The translations under genes were made by a program, and so were the position numbers. The notes beneath the pieces are model-generated. The model saw nothing but the letters and a program-made list of their open reading frames with translations. It made no database searches and was not told the DNA's origin. From Candidatus Parabeggiatoa sp. nov. 2 (lineage in GTDB: Bacteria; Pseudomonadota; Gammaproteobacteria; Beggiatoales; Beggiatoaceae), in contig NBMI01000096.1 of assembly GCA_002085445.1 (NCBI GenBank), positions 1 to 36,457 of the forward strand: a stretch of DNA of 36,457 nucleotides, read 5' to 3'. Positions 8,874 through 16,194 of this stretch are shown here, piece by piece (the first letter of the stretch is position 1; each line of letters begins with the position of its first letter).

Positions 8874-9473
8874 TTACTTAACAACAGACACCTTTTCAAT
8901 AATAATCTGCGTTTGCGGAACATCCGTTGGAAAAGGCCCACCGCGACCGGTTTGACTTTTTTTAATTTTCTCAACCACATCCATGCCATCAACAACTTTA
9001 CCAAACACCGTGTAGCCCCAGCCTCTAGTAGTCTGCGCGGTATGATTGAGGAAGCGGTTGTCCGCAACGTTAATAAAAAACTGCGCGGTGGCAGAATGCG
9101 GATCAGAAGTACGTGCCATCGCAATCGTTCCGCGGACATTCTTTAGCCCATTGTTGGCTTCGTTGGAAATCGGCTTATGCGTCTGTTTTTCTCGATAGTC
9201 TTTTGTAAAGCCACCGCCTTGAATCATAAAACCATCAATCACGCGGTGAAAGATAGTCCCCTCGTAAAAGCCCTCATTGACATAACGCCAAAAGTTTTCA
9301 ACCGTTTTGGGCGCTTTTTCCGCGTTAAGCTCAATGACAATAGTACCAACACTGGTTTGCATCTTGACAACAGTACCAGGACTGGTTTGCGTATTCACTG
9401 CCGGCACCTGAGTTTCAAGACAACCAACCAAAGTTGCCAACAAAAGCAAAATACTAACGGCATATTTCGTCAC
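8874..9473 (-). CDS. Peptidylprolyl isomerase, cyclophilin type, lipoprotein
   Basis: Cyclophilin-fold cis-trans prolyl isomerase that would assist folding of exported proteins. Residues 1-18 are a lipoprotein signal with lipobox LVGC (C18), so the mature enzyme should be membrane-tethered in the periplasm. The catalytic core resembles PpiA/Ppi[16 protein letters not shown] (R77, F82, Q85), the NEANNGLKN stretch, ATAQFFINV (Q131, F132) and [17 protein letters not shown]. Length 199 aa fits a cyclophilin plus signal and linker. Start is GTG, chosen because GGAGA lies seven bases upstream and the lipobox is then correctly placed. It is flanked by repeats and is probably transcribed alone. Confidence 0.95.
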   Translation of the reverse strand: MTKYAVSILLLLATLVGCLETQVPAVNTQTSPGTVVKMQTSVGTIVIELNAEKAPKTVENFWRYVNEGFYEGTIFHRVIDGFMIQGGGFTKDYREKQTHKPISNEANNGLKNVRGTIAMARTSDPHSATAQFFINVADNRFLNHTAQTTRGWGYTVFGKVVDGMDVVEKIKKSQTGRGGPFPTDVPQTQIIIEKVSVVK

Positions 9474-9547
9474 AAATGTTCTCCAAAGGAATTGCTTTTA
9501 ATGGGTAATTAGTAACGGCTAATTAATTGGTAATGGGTGATATCGGT

Positions 9548-9826
9548 CAATGCCATATCGTTCGGGCAACCATAAAGGATTGCCCCTACATTACATGACG
9601 GTTTGTAGGGGCAATCCCTAGTACAGTAAGGCGGAAGTTTCCATGCCACCCCAACGCCAACGGCTAAAGCCGTTGGCTAAAAGCATCGTTAAGCTAAAGC
9701 CTACTGATTTCTTGTAGTACCCTTTAGGGTACTTTAGCTTTCAGACGACTGCTTTAGCTGTTGGCTGGTGGTACGGGAATTTCCGCTCTCCTGTACTAGT
9801 GGTTGCCCGACACGATATGGCATTGG
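9548..9826. repeat. Nested palindromic element
   Basis: Outer inverted repeats CAATGCCATATCGT...CGGGCAACC (9548-9571) and GGTTGCCCGACACGATATGG (from 9801) flank a copy of the GGATTGCCCCTAC hairpin element. Embedded in it is a complete 182-bp element at 9618-9799. This inner element has ends CTAGTACAGTAAGGCGGAAG and CCGCTCTCCTGTACTAG and contains CAACGGCTAAAGCCGTTG and GTACCCTTTAGGGTAC. It occupies most of the gap between the two minus-strand genes; TTACCAA-type heptamers fill the edges (9497-9540, 9840-9882). Confidence 0.85.
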
Positions 9827-9882
9827 TGATATCGGTACCCTATCAATTACCAATTAAAAATGACCAATGACCAATTACCAAA

Positions 9883-10350
9883 TTAATCATTTAATTTGCA
9901 CTTAGTGTATTTTCGCACCAACTTGGTTGGCCCAAAATCGGCCCCTTCTTCCTTAGTCACCGTCAGCACACAGGCCTTTTCAGGATTTGGGTTATCCATT
10001 TTTATTTCCAGAAAGCCGCTATTCCGGAACCATTGCCCCTTAGGGACATCCGTCCAGTAGCCGCTGATTGTCCCATCTTCGTGAATTTCCCCGTGAAAAA
10101 TGGTCGCCCAATCTGGATATTGAGTCCGCTGTTCCCCATACCAAGAAAGAAAAGACTTCGTCTCGCTCTCAACTTCGCCCTTTTCGCCCTTGACATCCTT
10201 TTGGGTTAGGTAAAACTGTCCCTCAATGGGCGCACCGCCATCCTCATAGCCCTGCCAAAAACCCGACAAGCCCGGCCCCGGCGGCAGCGCTGCAAAGGAC
10301 ACGGCTGACCAAATTAACATCAGAAAAAACGGAGCGATTTTTTTCAACAT
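9883..10350 (-). CDS. Small exported protein of unknown function
   Basis: I do not recognise the family. The 155-aa product begins with a clear signal peptide (MLKKIAPFFLMLIWSAVSFA, cleavage expected after A20). A compact domain rich in Gly, Trp and aromatic residues follows (GFWQGYEDGG, FHGEIHEDGTISGYW), a pattern typical of small beta-barrel periplasmic domains. There are two cysteines in the mature part (in KACVL and TKCKLND), which could pair. ATG start with GAGG a few bases upstream. Four ATGAAAA heptamers lie just upstream on the plus strand. It shares orientation with the cyclophilin gene but is separated by a 400-bp repeat block, so an operon is unlikely. Confidence 0.7.
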   Translation of the reverse strand: MLKKIAPFFLMLIWSAVSFAALPPGPGLSGFWQGYEDGGAPIEGQFYLTQKDVKGEKGEVESETKSFLSWYGEQRTQYPDWATIFHGEIHEDGTISGYWTDVPKGQWFRNSGFLEIKMDNPNPEKACVLTVTKEEGADFGPTKLVRKYTKCKLND

Positions 10351-10373
10351 GTTTTTTACCTCGCGCTACTGTG

Positions 10374-10407
10374 AATGAAAAATGAAAAATGAAAAATGAA
10401 AAATGAC
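10374..10407 (+). repeat. Heptamer microsatellite ATGAAAA
   Basis: Four tandem copies of ATGAAAA immediately upstream of the exported-protein gene at 10350 (minus strand). A GCAAGGCTAAAGCCTTGC palindrome with the CTAAAG core follows. Confidence 0.85.
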
Positions 10408-10555
10408 TGCAAGGCTAAAGCCTTGCTCTGAGAGAACAAAACTCTGCGAGTCGTGTATAAACACAAATGAAATTTTGTGAGGCGGCATTATACCGTCAAC
10501 TCAATCCATCTGCAAATGTCATTGCTTATACTCGATGATCAAATTTTTAGTCAGT

Positions 10556-10910
10556 TTGGGGGGAGTCCAAACTTTAGTTTGGGGGAGTCCAAACTTTAGT
10601 TTGGCAGTCGGGGGAGTCCAAACTTTAGTTTGGCAGTCGTCCAAGTTTGGCGCTAAAGCGCCTACAAACTTAGGCGCTAAAGCGCCTACTACAAACTTAG
10701 GCGCGCTCAGCGCCTACTACAAACTTAGGCGCGCTCAGCGCCTACTACAAACTTAGGCGCGCAAAGCGCCTACTACAAACTTAATTTGAAAGCTTCCAAA
10801 GTCTTTTATGGCCCTCAAAATCGATAGTCCAAATAACCATAAACTTTTTAGGTAATAACAGGGGCCGCGTATTACTCCTCTGCCAAACTAAAGTTTGGAC
10901 GACTGCCAAA
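10556..10910 (+). repeat. Hairpin repeats of two stem types; no gene
   Basis: Three CCAAACTTTAGTTTGG hairpins (10566-10635) are followed by five GGCGC-type hairpins with TACTACAAACTTA spacers (10648-10785; stems GGCGCTAAAGCGCC, GGCGCGCTCAGCGCC and GGCGCGCAAAGCGCC). Next comes a copy of the ATGGCCCTC-ended element (10788-10830) and one more CCAAACTAAAGTTTGG near 10883. This is a side-by-side example of different arms on the same layout. Confidence 0.9.
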
Positions 10911-10917
10911 CTTGGAC

Positions 10918-10985
10918 TCCTGCACTGACGACTGATCACTGATAACTGATCACTGATAACTGATCAGATAACTGATCACTGACGA
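10918..10985 (+). repeat. TAACTGA direct repeats
   Basis: Alternating heptamers TAACTGA and TCACTGA (14-bp period) just beyond the 3' end of the tolC-like gene. TAACTGA direct repeats are known as abundant intergenic features of marine Beggiatoaceae genomes, which supports the taxonomic guess. Traces recur near 4356-4372. Confidence 0.88.
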
Positions 10986-10986
10986 A

Positions 10987-12051
10987 TTACCAATTACTAA
11001 GTTCGGCTTCTGCTTCTTGATGCCGTTTGATACCTAGCGTGTCAAGTAATCGGCCAAAACTTTCTAACAGTTTGAAAAGACTAAATAGTTCTGCATATTG
11101 CGTCGAGACCAACGAGGCTCGTGCGTTAAAGAGTTCGTTTTCGGAGTCAAGCACGTCCAATAGGCTGCGTTTCCCTAGCTTGAATTGTTCTTTGTAAGAT
11201 TTGACGACGTCTTCAGTCGATTCCAGATGCGCTTTGAGGTAACCTAAGCGAGCGCGTATGGTTATCAAACTGTTCCAAGACAGCAGCACATCTTCTTCAA
11301 TGATGCGCTGGATACGCCGTATCCCTTCTTTAGCGGCCCCAATCCGCTCGGCCGTTTCTTGACGACGTGCCCTATCGGCTCCACCCCGAAATAGGTTATA
11401 GCGCATTCTCAACATGGCGCTCATATCGTCATTTTCTCCGGTTATTCCATCCAAGTTCTTGTTATCGGTAATGCCTAATTCCAAAGAGAAGTGAGGCATA
11501 AAAGCCGAACTCGTTTGTTGGTGTGCCGCTTTAGCGGCTTCAAAATCGGCCTTGGCAACTCGTAAAGAGGGATGATTGTTTAAGGCGGTGTCTAAGGCTG
11601 CTTCTTTGGTTTTGGGCAAAGCGGTTTCGACTGGTGTGCGTGACGGCCTGGTTAATGCTTTAGGTAGTTCACCGGTTATGCGCCGATAATTGATTTCAGC
11701 GTTACGGAGATTACCTTGGGCGTTCACTAAACTGGATTTAGCCAAGGCTAAGCGGCTAGAACTTTGCAGCATATCGGCCCGACGGCCGGCTCCCCCTTTT
11801 ACCAGTGTGCGGATTTGTCTTAGCGTTTTTTGGTGAATGACTACATTATCTTTGGCGAGTTCCACCAATTCCTGACGGCGAAGTACTTCTAGGTAAGTTT
11901 CGGCGGTAAGCAGCGCGAGGTTTTCACTGCTATCTTGTACCTTGTAAGCGGCTGAATTTAGTAGCGAACTTTGCTGTGCGACGCGATATCTGAGGCTAAA
12001 ACCATCAAAGAGTATTTGCGAGAGAGTCAATCCCAATTCTTGGCGCGTCAA
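10987..12051 (-). CDS. TolC-family outer-membrane protein, 5' end lost to repeat array
   Basis: Outer-membrane channel of a type I secretion system (TolC/LapE class), expected to form a trimeric beta-barrel and alpha-helical tunnel. The listed start is an internal TTG and is not the true start. Family homology continues upstream in frame to about 12170, reading SELKQVQGGYWPSLDLTGG, which is the first strand-forming segment after the first helix. Beyond that the frame enters a 36-bp array and reads repeats of PTTNRPTKGDQS until a stop near 12410, with no initiation codon and no signal peptide. Roughly the first 50-70 residues of a normal TolC protein are therefore missing, while the rest (helical repeats, second barrel hairpin near YNLFRGG, carboxy terminus) is intact. 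It is probably a recent pseudogene, unless translation starts internally. It sits downstream of two putative type I secretion substrates on the same strand. Confidence 0.88.
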   Translation of the reverse strand: MTRQELGLTLSQILFDGFSLRYRVAQQSSLLNSAAYKVQDSSENLALLTAETYLEVLRRQELVELAKDNVVIHQKTLRQIRTLVKGGAGRRADMLQSSSRLALAKSSLVNAQGNLRNAEINYRRITGELPKALTRPSRTPVETALPKTKEAALDTALNNHPSLRVAKADFEAAKAAHQQTSSAFMPHFSLELGITDNKNLDGITGENDDMSAMLRMRYNLFRGGADRARRQETAERIGAAKEGIRRIQRIIEEDVLLSWNSLITIRARLGYLKAHLESTEDVVKSYKEQFKLGKRSLLDVLDSENELFNARASLVSTQYAELFSLFKLLESFGRLLDTLGIKRHQEAEAELSNW

Positions 12052-12170
12052 CGTGACTTCTCCGCCCGTACTGGCGCGCGTACTTGTGTTGTCGCTTCTC
12101 TCGCGCCCGTAGCCGCCCGTTAGATCGAGTGACGGCCAGTAACCGCCTTGGACTTGTTTCAGTTCTGACG

Positions 12171-12430
12171 ATTGATCGCCTTTTGTGGGCCGGTTAGTCG
12201 TAGGCGATTGATCGCCTTTTGTGGGCCGGTTAGTCGTAGGCGATTGATCGCCTTTTGTGGGCCGGTTAGTAGTAGGCGATTGATCGCCTTTTGTGGGCCG
12301 GTTAGTCGTAGGCGATTGATCGCCTTTTGTGGGCCAGTTAGTAGTAGGCGATTGATCGCCTTTTGTGGGCCGGTTAGTAGTAGGTGATTGATCGCCTTTT
12401 GTGGCCGGTTAGTAATAGGCGATTGTTCGC
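12171..12430 (-). repeat. 36-bp array fused in frame to tolC-like gene
   Basis: About seven copies; each holds the palindrome GGCGATCAATCGCC plus CTACTACTAACC-GGCCCACAAAA. The 36-bp period is 12 codons, open in the tolC frame (PTTNRPTKGDQS). The unit farthest from tolC is 35 bp, which brings in a stop. The stem GGCGATxxATCGCC and the CTACTA spacer tie it to the TTTGTAGTA hairpin superfamily. Confidence 0.92.
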
Positions 12431-12446
12431 CTTAAAGGGGCCGTTC

Positions 12447-12597
12447 TCAACGACTGAAATTGTTAGTCATATCGACGCTGATTAATAATAATTCGGCACC
12501 GCCGCCGGTGTAGTGGTGATATAGGCCACTTGGATCAAGGCTGTTCCAGCCTTGCCCGATTGAGTTGACGGTGGTGTCGCCTTCAATCACTAAACGG
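12447..12597 (-). pseudogene. Duplicated C-terminal fragment of the FecR/cadherin-like gene
   Basis: Encodes a near copy of the last ~48 residues of the neighbouring gene (motif GQGWNSLDPSGLYHHYTGG, then a hydrophobic end and a stop at 12447). It is offset 190 bp from the matching region at 12646-12786. Substitutions and small insertions (an extra Gly and Leu codon, SR added at the end) show it has diverged. There is no start and no rest of the gene. It is a remnant of a third paralog or of a local duplication. Confidence 0.85.
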
Positions 12598-12642
12598 CAT
12601 AATTTCAGTGATCAGTCTTCAATGATCATCAGTTATCTGTGC

Positions 12643-15219
12643 TCAGAAATTGTTAGTCATCTCGACGCTGATTAATAATTCTTCTGCACCGCCAGTGTAG
12701 TGGTGATATAGGCCACTTGGATCAAGGCTGTTCCAGCCTTGCCCGATTGGGTTGACGGTGGTGTCGCCTTCAATCACTAAACGGTTGGTGTCGGAGATAT
12801 CCAGCACATCATTAATACTTAATCTTTGTTGATTGTTGTCTCCAGTCCTATCAATTTTCTCTATGCCTTGCAATTCTGCGTCGTTACTCCTTAATAGAGT
12901 CTCCGCCACGTTGGTTGTTGAGGTATTATTATCCTCTTTGTTGAGAATAATATCTAATTTGTCAGTGCCTTCAAGGGTGTCGTTTTCTGAGGTAGCGGAT
13001 TGAGCATTGGTAGGCTTCACCGTCGCCGTGGCCGTATCGAGGCTGCTATTGTTATTGGTAATTGTATGATCAAAAGTGGCAGCGTCAAAATTATCGTTAA
13101 TCAGTCTATTAATGAATAATTGCACGTCATTGCCGGCGAGTTTGGTGTCTACCCCGTCTTGAGAGGCTTCGGAAATCGGGGCCGAAGTGTTGTCGAGTGA
13201 CTGATGGGCGGTATTCGTCACCGGGGCGATGCTGTTGATTGACACGTTGTTATCATTAGCCGTCGGCGGAGGATTGTCGCGGGCAAGCCTAAGAGTTACA
13301 TGACCAATATCGGTTTTGTCGCCATCGCTTATAATGTAATCAAATCCTGCTGTAGTCACATCGTTTTCCAAGGTGAGTTCTATATTACCATTATCTAGGA
13401 GGTTGAATGTGCTGTTTTGAGGATTTGTTATTTCGACAATTTGTAGGGTATCACCGTCAACATCCTGATCGTTGTTGAGTAGCGACTCGGTTGAAATATC
13501 TAATGGTGTGTTAGGTGCCAATGTAAAAGAGTCATCGAGAGCAACGGGGGCATCATTGATTGGGGTAATGGTTAACTTGACAAGCACAGTGTTAGTGTTG
13601 TTAAGGGTGTAAGTAAAATTGTCTTGTCCATTGAAATTGGGTGTTGGTGTGTAGGTTAAGGTGCCATCACCATTTTCTACAACTTTTCCATGCGAAGGTT
13701 GGGCAAGTTGTGTGATTTCTCCCGAATCAGCCGATAAGACTTGAATGATTTGGGAGTTGTCTTCGTTTAAAGTCCGTTCTAAAACCGTCTCGTTGGCTTG
13801 GGTGTCGTCATCGGCCGACTCGGTGTCGTCATCTGACGGCTCTTTGCCATTTTCGGCCGGCTCGGTGTCGTCATCTGACGGCTCGTTGCCATTTTCGGCC
13901 GGCTCGGTGCCGTCACCCGACGGTTCCGTGTCATCATCTCTTGGCTTATTGTCGTTATCTAAGTGCGCGGTATCGCTCTCATCGTCGTGTGGACGTTCCG
14001 TGTGCCCATTGGTTATTTCATCTTCTTCATCCGTGCGCTCGGCCGTAATAGCATCATTACCCGTTTCGTTGTCATCTTCGTTCAGCTCGATGGGTGATAT
14101 ATCAAGCTCATCAGACAGTGGCTCTTGAGATTTTTGTTCTTCGATTTCACTGACAATATCATCAACCGATTCGTCAGAATGTACGTCAATGTTGTCGGGA
14201 GAAAACGGATTGCGTACTCCTTCTTCTGAAGAAGAGGTGGCGTCTTCCTTTACGGGTGTAGCAGACTCTGGCGTTTTAAAGTTCGGTGCTCCCGAAATGT
14301 TGTCTTCGACAGACTTAGAGCCTCTGAACACTTCTTGCCATTCTTGATTTCTTTGTTGAATATGTTCTTCTGTCCGCTGCTCAATTGTGTGAGAGATATT
14401 TTCGTTGGGAACATACACAGAAGTGCCACGTTCATAGACAATGATTTCTCTCGGATTATGCCGCGAGATAATACTCACTAACCCAGACAAATGTAAAAGA
14501 GTGGTAGAACCGTCTTCACCGACAATGGCATCAATTTCACTGCCGCGGATTCCAATCTGAGCGGAGGGGGTTTTGAGGGTGGTATGTTGCCCTTGGTTAT
14601 TGCCGCCGAGTTTGCCGCTGAGGTAGCGAAAGGCACCAGAATAGACATAGCTTTCAAATTCTCCTCCCCCAATGTCTGGATCATAAGCGTATTTATCAAG
14701 ACTGGCGCGAGAATGGGGACCTAGTTGAAAGACGGTGCCATCATTCAAAATAATTTTGACGTAGCTACGCGCGGATGTTACGAGGGTGTCGTGTAAATAG
14801 ACGGGAGCACCTTCGTTGAGTATGCGGGATGTGCCATCTTTGTCCAATGCCGTGACGGGGCCTTCTACCGTCGCGGTGATGGTGCCAATTTTTTGAGGGT
14901 TTGAAGCCGTTATGACATTGGCCGTGCCATTGGCGGCCAACAAGAGGGGTTCTGTGTGGCTTTTGAGGTTGGTTGTGACGTTATCGGCCGACAATATCGT
15001 GCCAGAGGCCGTTTGAAGCGGCTGATGGTTGATAAAATAGTCACTAATGAACAGTGAATCACTGGGGCTTTTTATTACTAAATCAAAGCCAACACGGATA
15101 AATTCGGCCTCTGTTGAGGTAATGGTTATGGGCCGAAGTGACGTTTCTGAGCTTGTGGTTTTAACAGCTAAGCCACTATTTAGCTTATCGTTTTTTTGAT
15201 GAAGTTGGAAAGCAGACAT
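12643..15219 (-). CDS. FecR-domain, cadherin-like protein with type I secretion C-terminus
   Basis: Large acidic surface or secreted protein, 858 aa from the chosen ATG (MSAFQLHQKN). Residues about 111-270 form a FecR-type domain (TVEGPVTALDKDG, DGTVFQLGPHSRASLDKY, TPSAQIGIRGSEID). About 310-490 is Asp/Glu-rich low-complexity linker with SDDDTEPAENG repeats. About 500-690 are bacterial cadherin-like/VCBS-type folds (GTLTYTPTPNFNGQDNFTYT, NNDQDVDGDTL). The end (INDVLDISDTNRLVIEGD, GLYHHYTGG, hydrophobic ELLISVEM) resembles type I secretion target domains. A reading frame extends 117 codons further upstream from a TTG, but only through the hairpin array, so I reject that start. Role inferred: adhesin or matrix protein exported with the adjacent TolC-like channel. 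No ABC transporter or membrane-fusion gene is in the window. Export and function are inferred from domain order only. Confidence 0.86.
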   Translation of the reverse strand: MSAFQLHQKNDKLNSGLAVKTTSSETSLRPITITSTEAEFIRVGFDLVIKSPSDSLFISDYFINHQPLQTASGTILSADNVTTNLKSHTEPLLLAANGTANVITASNPQKIGTITATVEGPVTALDKDGTSRILNEGAPVYLHDTLVTSARSYVKIILNDGTVFQLGPHSRASLDKYAYDPDIGGGEFESYVYSGAFRYLSGKLGGNNQGQHTTLKTPSAQIGIRGSEIDAIVGEDGSTTLLHLSGLVSIISRHNPREIIVYERGTSVYVPNENISHTIEQRTEEHIQQRNQEWQEVFRGSKSVEDNISGAPNFKTPESATPVKEDATSSSEEGVRNPFSPDNIDVHSDESVDDIVSEIEEQKSQEPLSDELDISPIELNEDDNETGNDAITAERTDEEDEITNGHTERPHDDESDTAHLDNDNKPRDDDTEPSGDGTEPAENGNEPSDDDTEPAENGKEPSDDDTESADDDTQANETVLERTLNEDNSQIIQVLSADSGEITQLAQPSHGKVVENGDGTLTYTPTPNFNGQDNFTYTLNNTNTVLVKLTITPINDAPVALDDSFTLAPNTPLDISTESLLNNDQDVDGDTLQIVEITNPQNSTFNLLDNGNIELTLENDVTTAGFDYIISDGDKTDIGHVTLRLARDNPPPTANDNNVSINSIAPVTNTAHQSLDNTSAPISEASQDGVDTKLAGNDVQLFINRLINDNFDAATFDHTITNNNSSLDTATATVKPTNAQSATSENDTLEGTDKLDIILNKEDNNTSTTNVAETLLRSNDAELQGIEKIDRTGDNNQQRLSINDVLDISDTNRLVIEGDTTVNPIGQGWNSLDPSGLYHHYTGGAEELLISVEMTNNF

Positions 15220-15239
15220 GGTTTTTGTCCCGTTTGTAC

Positions 15240-15640
15240 GTTTGTAGTTTGTAGTAGGCGCTTTAGCGCCCAAGTTTGTAGTAGGCGCTTTAGCGCCTAA
15301 GTTTGTAGTAGGCGCTTTAGCGCCTAAGTTTGTAGTAGGCGCTTTAGCGCCTAAGTTTGTAGTAGGCGCTTTAGTGCCTAAGTTTGTAAGAGGCGCTTTA
15401 GTGCCTAAGTTTGTAAGAGGCGCTTTAGCGCCTAAGTTTGTAGTAGGCGCTTTAGCGCCTAAGTTTGTAATAGCCGCTTTAGCGCCCAAGTTTGTAATAG
15501 GCGCTTTAGCGCCCAAGTTTGTAGTAAGCGCTTTAGCGCCCAAGTTTGTAGTAAGCGCTTTAGCGCCCAAGTTTGTAGTAGGCGCTTTTTTGCGTGCGTT
15601 TGTAATAGGCGCTTTAGCGCCTCACGCAAACAACTTTTAT
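15240..15640 (+). repeat. 27-bp hairpin array (GGCGCTTTAGCGCC)
   Basis: About 14 copies at 27-bp period: TTTGTAGTA then GGCGCTTTAGCGCCTAAG. Some copies have one arm changed (GGCGCTTTAGTGCC, AGCGCTTTAGCGCC). It fills the 5' region of the preceding minus-strand gene, ending about 20 bp from its ATG, where a promoter and ribosome-binding site would be expected. The tetramer GTAG directly precedes many stems. Confidence 0.95.
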
Positions 15641-15663
15641 GGTTAATTGGACTATCGGTTTTG

Positions 15664-15713
15664 AGGGCCATAAAAGACTTTGGAAGTTTTCAAATTAAGT
15701 TATGGCCCTCAGA
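15664..15713. repeat. Small inverted-repeat element with GAGGGCCATAA ends
   Basis: About 50 bp with ends GAGGGCCATAA and TTATGGCCCTC and an interior AAGACTTTGGAAG. Related copies lie at 10788-10830 (other orientation) and 34332-34377. It looks like a very short MITE-type element. Confidence 0.75.
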
Positions 15714-15759
15714 TACATTTTGAGGGATGGTATCTGTGGAAAACATTTATTTCTTTGGC

Positions 15760-16194
15760 TTAAGAAATCAATTGGGCCGTCATGTCAGCAGTGACTAATA
15801 ATTCATTATGGGTTGCCATGTAGTTATTATATAAAGCGTCGCTGCCGAGATTAACGAAGCTTTGATTGTGAGAGTCTTGCGAAGTTGGATTGATTGCGCT
15901 TAGTCCATTGTTTACTAAACTGTCCATGTTGGAGAAGTCTAGTACGTCATCAATCTTCAAGCTGGTTGGATTATTGTCTTCTCCCACGGCCGAAAAATTA
16001 TCAAGGTTTGCCACGCCAGGCCTGTCATTCAACCCGTTCTGATGGCCCACTAAATTGTCGAGATTGGAGAAATCCAGCACGTCATCACTCTCTAAGTTGA
16101 GTAGATTCTTGCCGGCCCTTAAATTTGAACTGCCATCGGGCGGTGGCGGGTTATTGGCTCCCGATGAGTCAACCGGTTGTGACGAGTTATCCAC
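15760..16194 (-). CDS. C-terminal piece of second FecR/cadherin-like protein (frameshifted)
   Basis: Out of frame with the repeat region upstream, this 144-codon frame carries the carboxy terminus of the second paralog. It holds two DDVLDFSN motifs (LESDDVLDFSNLDNL and LKIDDVLDFSNMDSL) and a hydrophobic end (ELLVTADMTAQLIS) matching the type I secretion target end of the first paralog. The apparent GTG start is inside the gene, not a real initiator. The frame break with the upstream piece falls near 16190, where the Pro/Asp/Gln repeats stop. See the entries for 16187-17011 and 17098-20142 for the rest of the gene. Confidence 0.78.
   Translation of the reverse strand: MDNSSQPVDSSGANNPPPPDGSSNLRAGKNLLNLESDDVLDFSNLDNLVGHQNGLNDRPGVANLDNFSAVGEDNNPTSLKIDDVLDFSNMDSLVNNGLSAINPTSQDSHNQSFVNLGSDALYNNYMATHNELLVTADMTAQLIS

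Noticed and set aside
8158..8955. Three plus-strand frames of 68-79 codons
   Set aside because: They lie entirely in dispersed repeats and the AATTCGTTTATCC array.
15220..15570. 117-residue N-terminal extension (LGAKAPTTN repeats) of the first FecR-type protein
   Set aside because: It begins at a TTG inside the hairpin array, and homology and a normal start support ATG 15219. In-frame openness follows from the 27-bp period.
15240..15640. CRISPR-like appearance of 27-36-bp repeat arrays
   Set aside because: Units are contiguous with no unique spacers, and no cas gene is present. Same for 3822-4035 and 12171-12430.
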